From contig JBHGBF010000097.1 in NCBI GenBank assembly GCA_041946865.1, forward strand, positions 1 through 17,876: a DNA stretch of 17,876 nucleotides. The letters are read 5' to 3'. This DNA is from RPQK01 sp041946865. GTDB lineage: Bacteria; Acidobacteriota; UBA6911; RPQK01. A program made the position numbers and the translations under genes. How positions within the stretch are numbered: position 1 is the first letter of the stretch; each line of letters starts with the position of its first letter. Shown here in pieces: positions 14,626 to 17,876 of this stretch. A model generated the notes under the pieces. That model had not been told where the DNA came from and ran no database searches. It saw only the letters and a program-made list of their open reading frames with translations.

Positions 14626-14641
14626 GGTGACGACTCTCACA
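14626..14641. promoter_or_regulatory. CRP-type palindromic operator before the minor-pilin operon
   Basis: GGTGA-N6-TCACA matches the CRP consensus at nine of ten arm positions. It lies 45 bases after the crp-like stop and 50 bases before the first pilin start. Its centre (633.5 in the 14 kb block) is 29.5 bp from the -10-like hexamer at 14663, equal to a class II position of -41.5. A perfect 12-bp palindrome (14584-14595) lies a little upstream. Confidence 0.55.
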
Positions 14642-14662
14642 GAAATGACGGACAGAGTCGTT

Positions 14663-14668
14663 TATGCT
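14663..14668 (+). promoter_or_regulatory. -10 element of a predicted activator-dependent promoter
   Basis: TATGCT matches four of six -10 positions. No -35 hexamer is found at the right distance; the CRP-type palindrome covers that position instead, as expected for class II activation. The predicted start is near 14675, about 17 bases before the ATG of the first pseudopilin, which leaves room only for its G-rich ribosome binding site. Confidence 0.45.
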
Positions 14669-14691
14669 AAGGCGCACAGGGGGGAATAATA

Positions 14692-15150
14692 ATGTGCGTC
14701 CGGGCCAGATCGGCCTGCGGTTTCTCACTCATAGAACTCCTCCTGGTCGTAGTCATTCTCGCGATCGTGGCTACTTTTGCCGCGCCTGCCCTGCGCGGCA
14801 CGATGACGGCGTACCGCTTGAGGATCTCTGCCGACATCATCATCGGCGAGCTTGACGCCGCCCGTGTCCTGGCCATTTCGCGGGGCGCAGTTTACCGAGT
14901 CAACTTCACCAGTGGGACAGTTGCCGTCGTCGATCCGCAGGACGCCAGTCACCCGCCCCGGCGGCCCAAGAATCTGGAAGAAGGCGTGCAAATCACCCTC
15001 AGCTCGAGCATCGATTTCATGCCCCGAGGCACGTGCAGCGGGGGGCAGATTCAGCTGCAAAACGAAAGCGGCATGGCGTCTATCCTGGTAAGCGGGACGG
15101 GCAAGATGACCGTGTCCATGGGCGGCAGTTACACAACCACAGAGGATTGA
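14692..15150 (+). CDS. GspH/FimT-type pseudopilin
   Basis: Minor pilin of the type IV pilus (FimT/FimU) or type II secretion (GspH) family. The prepilin peptidase site is clear: G10 is followed by F-S-L-I-E, with the required Glu at +5 (E15), then a hydrophobic helix to about residue 33. The globular part has the A-A-R-x-L-A-I-S-R-G-x-x-Y-R segment typical of the GspH/FimT domain. The length is 152 residues with a very short leader. It is the first gene of the minor-pilin set; the ATG has a run of six Gs upstream. The pilM operon nearby favours a pilus role over secretion. Confidence 0.88.
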   Translation: MCVRARSACGFSLIELLLVVVILAIVATFAAPALRGTMTAYRLRISADIIIGELDAARVLAISRGAVYRVNFTSGTVAVVDPQDASHPPRRPKNLEEGVQITLSSSIDFMPRGTCSGGQIQLQNESGMASILVSGTGKMTVSMGGSYTTTED

Positions 15151-15166
15151 GGGGAAGCACAAGCAC

Positions 15167-15559
15167 ATGGTTAGCAGGAGGAACAGCACTCACGAGAAGG
15201 GCTTTTCGCTTATCGAAGTCATGCTGGCCATGCTTTTCCTGGCCGTCAGCTTTCTGGCTCTCGGCCAGTTGGTTGCGGTTGCCATCAACCAGAACTCGAT
15301 GTCCCGCAGCACTTCGGTCGGGATCGCCGCCGCCATGGGGAAACTCGAAGAGCTGCGCCGGATTTACAACAGGCAGTTGGAAACCGGCCTCGTGACGCTC
15401 ACCAGCGGAAGCGAGACCAGAAACGGCCTGCAGCTGTCCTGGGTCGTCACCAACGGTCCGGGAGCCAGCGAACGGATCGTAAAGGTCACCGCGCGACCGA
15501 CGGCCGGCGAATACATGAACAGCAGAACGGTTGACATCACCTCTCACTTTGCCCCATGA
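15167..15559 (+). CDS. PilV-like minor pilin
   Basis: A 130-residue prepilin-like protein with cleavage site G12 followed by F-S-L-I-E (Glu at +5, E17), then V-M-L-A-M-L-F-L-A-V and the A-L-G-Q-L segment characteristic of PilV/GspI-type minor pilins. The remaining 90 residues form a small domain with S-W-V-V-T and I-V-K-V-T-A strands. It begins 16 bases after the preceding gene and overlaps the next by four bases (ATGA). PilV and GspI cannot be told apart by sequence inspection alone. Confidence 0.85.
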   Translation: MVSRRNSTHEKGFSLIEVMLAMLFLAVSFLALGQLVAVAINQNSMSRSTSVGIAAAMGKLEELRRIYNRQLETGLVTLTSGSETRNGLQLSWVVTNGPGASERIVKVTARPTAGEYMNSRTVDITSHFAP

Positions 15560-16188
15560 GCAAAAGAGTCAAGGGTTTCAGCTTCCTGGAAGTACTCATT
15601 GTTGTCGCCATCCTCTCGGTGGTTTTGAGCGCGATTTTCGGCATTGCATACCAGGCGCAGCGGTCTTTCGATGAGGAAAAGCGCTTTACCGAGACCAGTC
15701 AGCACGCCCGGGTCGCGATGGATGAGATTGTCAGATACATCCGCCAGGCGGGGAATGATCCTTATCCAAAAGAAGGGACCCCCTTCCCGGCAATCGAAAT
15801 CGGCTTGGGGGGGAACCAGATCACCGTGCGCAGCGATATTACGGGCAGCTACGACGGCAGAACCGGAGACCCGGACAAGGCGCTTAACAGCCCGATGGAG
15901 GACGTGACCATCAAGTTCGAGTCGGGGACCGTGTGGATTCAAGACAACCGGACAGGCGGAGGCTTCCAGCCGCTGGCGGACAACATCGAGACACCGCCCG
16001 GCGAAACGTTTTTCAAGTTCTACGATTCGGCCGGGAATCAGACCACGGTCAACGACCAGATTGTCTCCGTCGAAGTGGCGATCGCGGCCAAGACGCCGCC
16101 GCGGGCGGGTAACATGCGTAATACAGTGACCTATCGGTCTCACGTCTTCATCCGCAGCAAGGCCTTCGACGTTTTCGCCACTCCCTAG
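15556..16188 (+). CDS. PilW-like minor pilin
   Basis: A 210-residue prepilin-like protein. G7 is followed by F-S-F-L-E (Glu at +5, E12) and a hydrophobic helix to about residue 32. The section A-R-V-A-M-D-E-I-V-R-Y-I-R-Q-A-G is typical of PilW/GspJ proteins. The rest is a beta-rich globular domain containing Gly- and Asp-rich loops. Its ATG lies inside the stop region of the PilV-like gene, so the two are translationally coupled. It is followed by a 35-base spacer. Confidence 0.87.
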   Translation: MSKRVKGFSFLEVLIVVAILSVVLSAIFGIAYQAQRSFDEEKRFTETSQHARVAMDEIVRYIRQAGNDPYPKEGTPFPAIEIGLGGNQITVRSDITGSYDGRTGDPDKALNSPMEDVTIKFESGTVWIQDNRTGGGFQPLADNIETPPGETFFKFYDSAGNQTTVNDQIVSVEVAIAAKTPPRAGNMRNTVTYRSHVFIRSKAFDVFATP

Positions 16189-16223
16189 GTCATAAAGGTA
16201 ACCCTGTAACCGCGAGGTAACCT

Positions 16224-17654
16224 ATGAGAACAGAAAGAGGCATAGCTCTGCTTGTGGCCCTCATTGTGGCTATTCTCCTGTCCCTCATGGCCCTGGCCCT
16301 CACTTTTTCCAGTATGAAGGAACTCGGCACGAGCACCGAGTTCGAAAGGCACGAGAAAGCCCTCCTGGTTGCCGATGCCGGTTTCAACGAGGCGAAGCAA
16401 TCTCTGCGTGGCCGCGACCTGAGCCAGGTGCTCCAGGCAACGACAGCAGTCCCGACTTATGCGTCCGGGGCAGCGACATGGCCGACGGCAGCGCGGATGC
16501 CAGTGCTGCCGATCGACGCGCGCAACATCGACTTCGAGTCGAGTCTGCCGGGCGCGACCGGCAGTCGGACTCTGCGGGGGCTCCTGACCCCGCCGGAAGG
16601 CGAGACGATCACCACCGGGCCCTATGCGGGTCGGTACTTCGCCAAAGTGACGGATAACGAGGACGAGGCCGTCTGGGGCCTCCCGAACGACCCCAGCGTA
16701 GACCGTGACGGTTTTCTCTATATGCGCGTGGTCGGCGTCTATCGCGGCACGCCCGGCGAACTGGCCAACTACGGGTCCGCTATCAAGAACTCGGTCGCGG
16801 TCATCGAAACCCAGGTCAAGCGAGACATGAGTTTCAATCTGCAGTCTCCCCTCTCGGTCTACGGGCAGAATGTCTCCAGCTCTTTCTCCGGAAACTCTTT
16901 TAAAATAGACGGTTACGACCACCGCGGGATGCCCTACGAACAGATTGTCGGCGGCCATGATGACAATATTCTGCCCCCCTTTCCCGGTATCAGCTGCCTC
17001 TATAACGCGCCGCCGACTGATGCCGAGGGCGCCGTGCAGGCGATCAAGGACTCTCTGGGAAGCCAGCAGCTGAACAATATCATCGGGGAAGGAAGTACGC
17101 CTTCGATTCAGGATGGGACCGAGGAGATCCGCACCAGCCCCAACGAGGACGCGACGAATATTTTCGACGGCGCATTCCTCGTCAATTTCGCCAACCTGAT
17201 GGCCGCGGTGGCCGACTACAAATACGAGGACGGAACGACCTTGTCAGGCGAGAACATCGTCCTCGGGACCCTGGCCGATCCGAAAATCACGGTCGCGCTC
17301 GGCGATCTGGAGCTGAACGGAAACGGAGGCGGGGCGGGAATCATGATCGTCCGCGGGACTCTGGACATCGGCGGGTCCTTTGTCTATGACGGAGTCATAC
17401 TGGTCGTCGGGGAGGGAGATCTCAGGCTGCACGGCGCCAACAAGTCCTTCCTGGGCGGCATTTATGTCGTCAATGTCACCAAGGACGCCAACGGAAGCGC
17501 CACCTTCGGGACACCGAAGGTCGATGTCCAGGGAAATTCCAACTTCTACATGAAAAGCGACAGTATCACCATGGCCTATAGCCTGCTCCCGATGAGAGTC
17601 ATCTCGTGGGTTGAGATCACGCCGGAGATCGAGCCTTTGCACGCAGGTTATTGA
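16224..17654 (+). CDS. PilX N-terminal-domain protein, probable pilus tip component
   Basis: A 476-residue protein that opens with R-G-I-A-L-L-V-A-L-I, the PilX_N pattern, and a hydrophobic helix to about residue 28, then E-x-x-x-A-L-L-V-A-D-A-G-F-N-E-A, also typical of PilX/GspK starts. The residue at +5 after the presumed G6 cleavage site is Val rather than Glu. The C-terminal third (about 335-460) has repeated short beta strands (G-D-L-E-L-N-G-N, I-M-I-V-R-G-T-L-D-I, V-I-L-V-V-G-E-G-D-L-R-L) that suggest a beta-helix-like fold. It has a GAGG ribosome binding site at 16214-16217. Size and missing Glu favour a tip or tip-adaptor role; the function is inferred. Confidence 0.8.
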   Translation: MRTERGIALLVALIVAILLSLMALALTFSSMKELGTSTEFERHEKALLVADAGFNEAKQSLRGRDLSQVLQATTAVPTYASGAATWPTAARMPVLPIDARNIDFESSLPGATGSRTLRGLLTPPEGETITTGPYAGRYFAKVTDNEDEAVWGLPNDPSVDRDGFLYMRVVGVYRGTPGELANYGSAIKNSVAVIETQVKRDMSFNLQSPLSVYGQNVSSSFSGNSFKIDGYDHRGMPYEQIVGGHDDNILPPFPGISCLYNAPPTDAEGAVQAIKDSLGSQQLNNIIGEGSTPSIQDGTEEIRTSPNEDATNIFDGAFLVNFANLMAAVADYKYEDGTTLSGENIVLGTLADPKITVALGDLELNGNGGGAGIMIVRGTLDIGGSFVYDGVILVVGEGDLRLHGANKSFLGGIYVVNVTKDANGSATFGTPKVDVQGNSNFYMKSDSITMAYSLLPMRVISWVEITPEIEPLHAGY

Positions 17655-17839
17655 GCCCCCGGCCGAGCGCAGCGAGGGTGGTGAGAAAGGAAGACCCCTC
17701 GGACGACCGCTGTTGCGCCGTGCGTGCGCAGTTCCGCCTTCACGCGGGTTTTGCAAACGCAGATCCTGCTGTGGTTTAGCTCTGAAAAGCCCGGTTTGGA
17801 TAGATCTGAGGCGCGCACACCATTAGGTTGAGAGTGACC

Positions 17840-17876
17840 ATGTCCGCTCTTTCGATTACGGAATGGGTTCCTATTT
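17840..17876 (+). CDS. Possible start of a further gene, cut by the window end
   Basis: An ATG at 17840 opens a frame without stop to the end of the window (12 codons, M-S-A-L-S-I-T-E-W-V-P-I). A GAGAG lies seven bases upstream. This is too short to identify. In similar loci the next gene is often PilY1 or another pilin, but nothing in these codons supports that. The 185-base spacer before it contains only GC-rich sequence with short imperfect stems. Confidence 0.25.
   Translation, partial: MSALSITEWVPI

Noticed and set aside
16198..16222. Three GTAACC copies just before the PilX-like gene
   Set aside because: They recall the YGGTAAC array but spacing is irregular and three hexamers are too few to call a repeat family member.
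17655..17839. GC-rich spacer after the PilX-like gene as a terminator or small gene
   Set aside because: Short imperfect stems without a T tract, and open frames there lack ribosome binding sites and known motifs.

Overview
The window is GC-rich bacterial chromosome with tightly packed genes. The best fit is a member of the Acidobacteriota or a deep-branching relative. This is inferred from the mix of a pyruvoyl-dependent arginine decarboxylase, a compact pilMNOPQ set followed by an M24 peptidase and accBC, heptamer repeats in spacers, and a bacterial Mit_KHE1-like protein. No rRNA, tRNA, CRISPR array, transposon or phage gene was seen. All recognised genes look intact, so this is core rather than mobile DNA.

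Layout. (1) 138-686 (+) is a pyruvoyl-dependent arginine decarboxylase with a probable terminator at 712-744. (2) 740-4955 (-) is the ribosomal/translation operon rplM-rpsI-rpsB-tsf-pyrH-frr, read leftward from a near-consensus promoter at 4997-5025. S2 has a long low-complexity tail, and the tsf-pyrH spacer holds nested inverted repeats built from a heptamer. (3) 5311-9349 (+) is the type IV pilus alignment and secretin operon pilM-pilN-pilO-pilP-pilQ, followed by an overlapping Xaa-Pro peptidase (to 10424). (4) 10425-10788 is a gene-free spacer with a GC-rich stem-loop block and about 16 copies of a YGGTAAC-like heptamer. (5) 10789-14581 (+) carries accB, accC, thiE, a Mit_KHE1-like protein and a Crp/Fnr-family regulator. 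(6) 14692-17654 (+) is a minor pilin/pseudopilin set (GspH/FimT-, PilV-, PilW- and PilX-like). A further gene may start at 17840.

How the parts connect. The pilus machinery lies in two blocks separated by metabolic genes and by the Crp-like regulator. A CRP-type palindrome (TGTGA-N6-TCACT) lies upstream of pilM, and a second one (GGTGA-N6-TCACA) lies just downstream of the crp-like gene. The second is centred 29.5 bp before the -10-like hexamer of the minor-pilin operon, the geometry of a class II CRP promoter. The regulator keeps the Arg-Glu-x-x-x-Arg recognition helix of CRP but lacks the Arg-Ser pair that binds cAMP phosphate. The main hypothesis from this window is that this regulator controls both pilus blocks in response to something other than classical cAMP.
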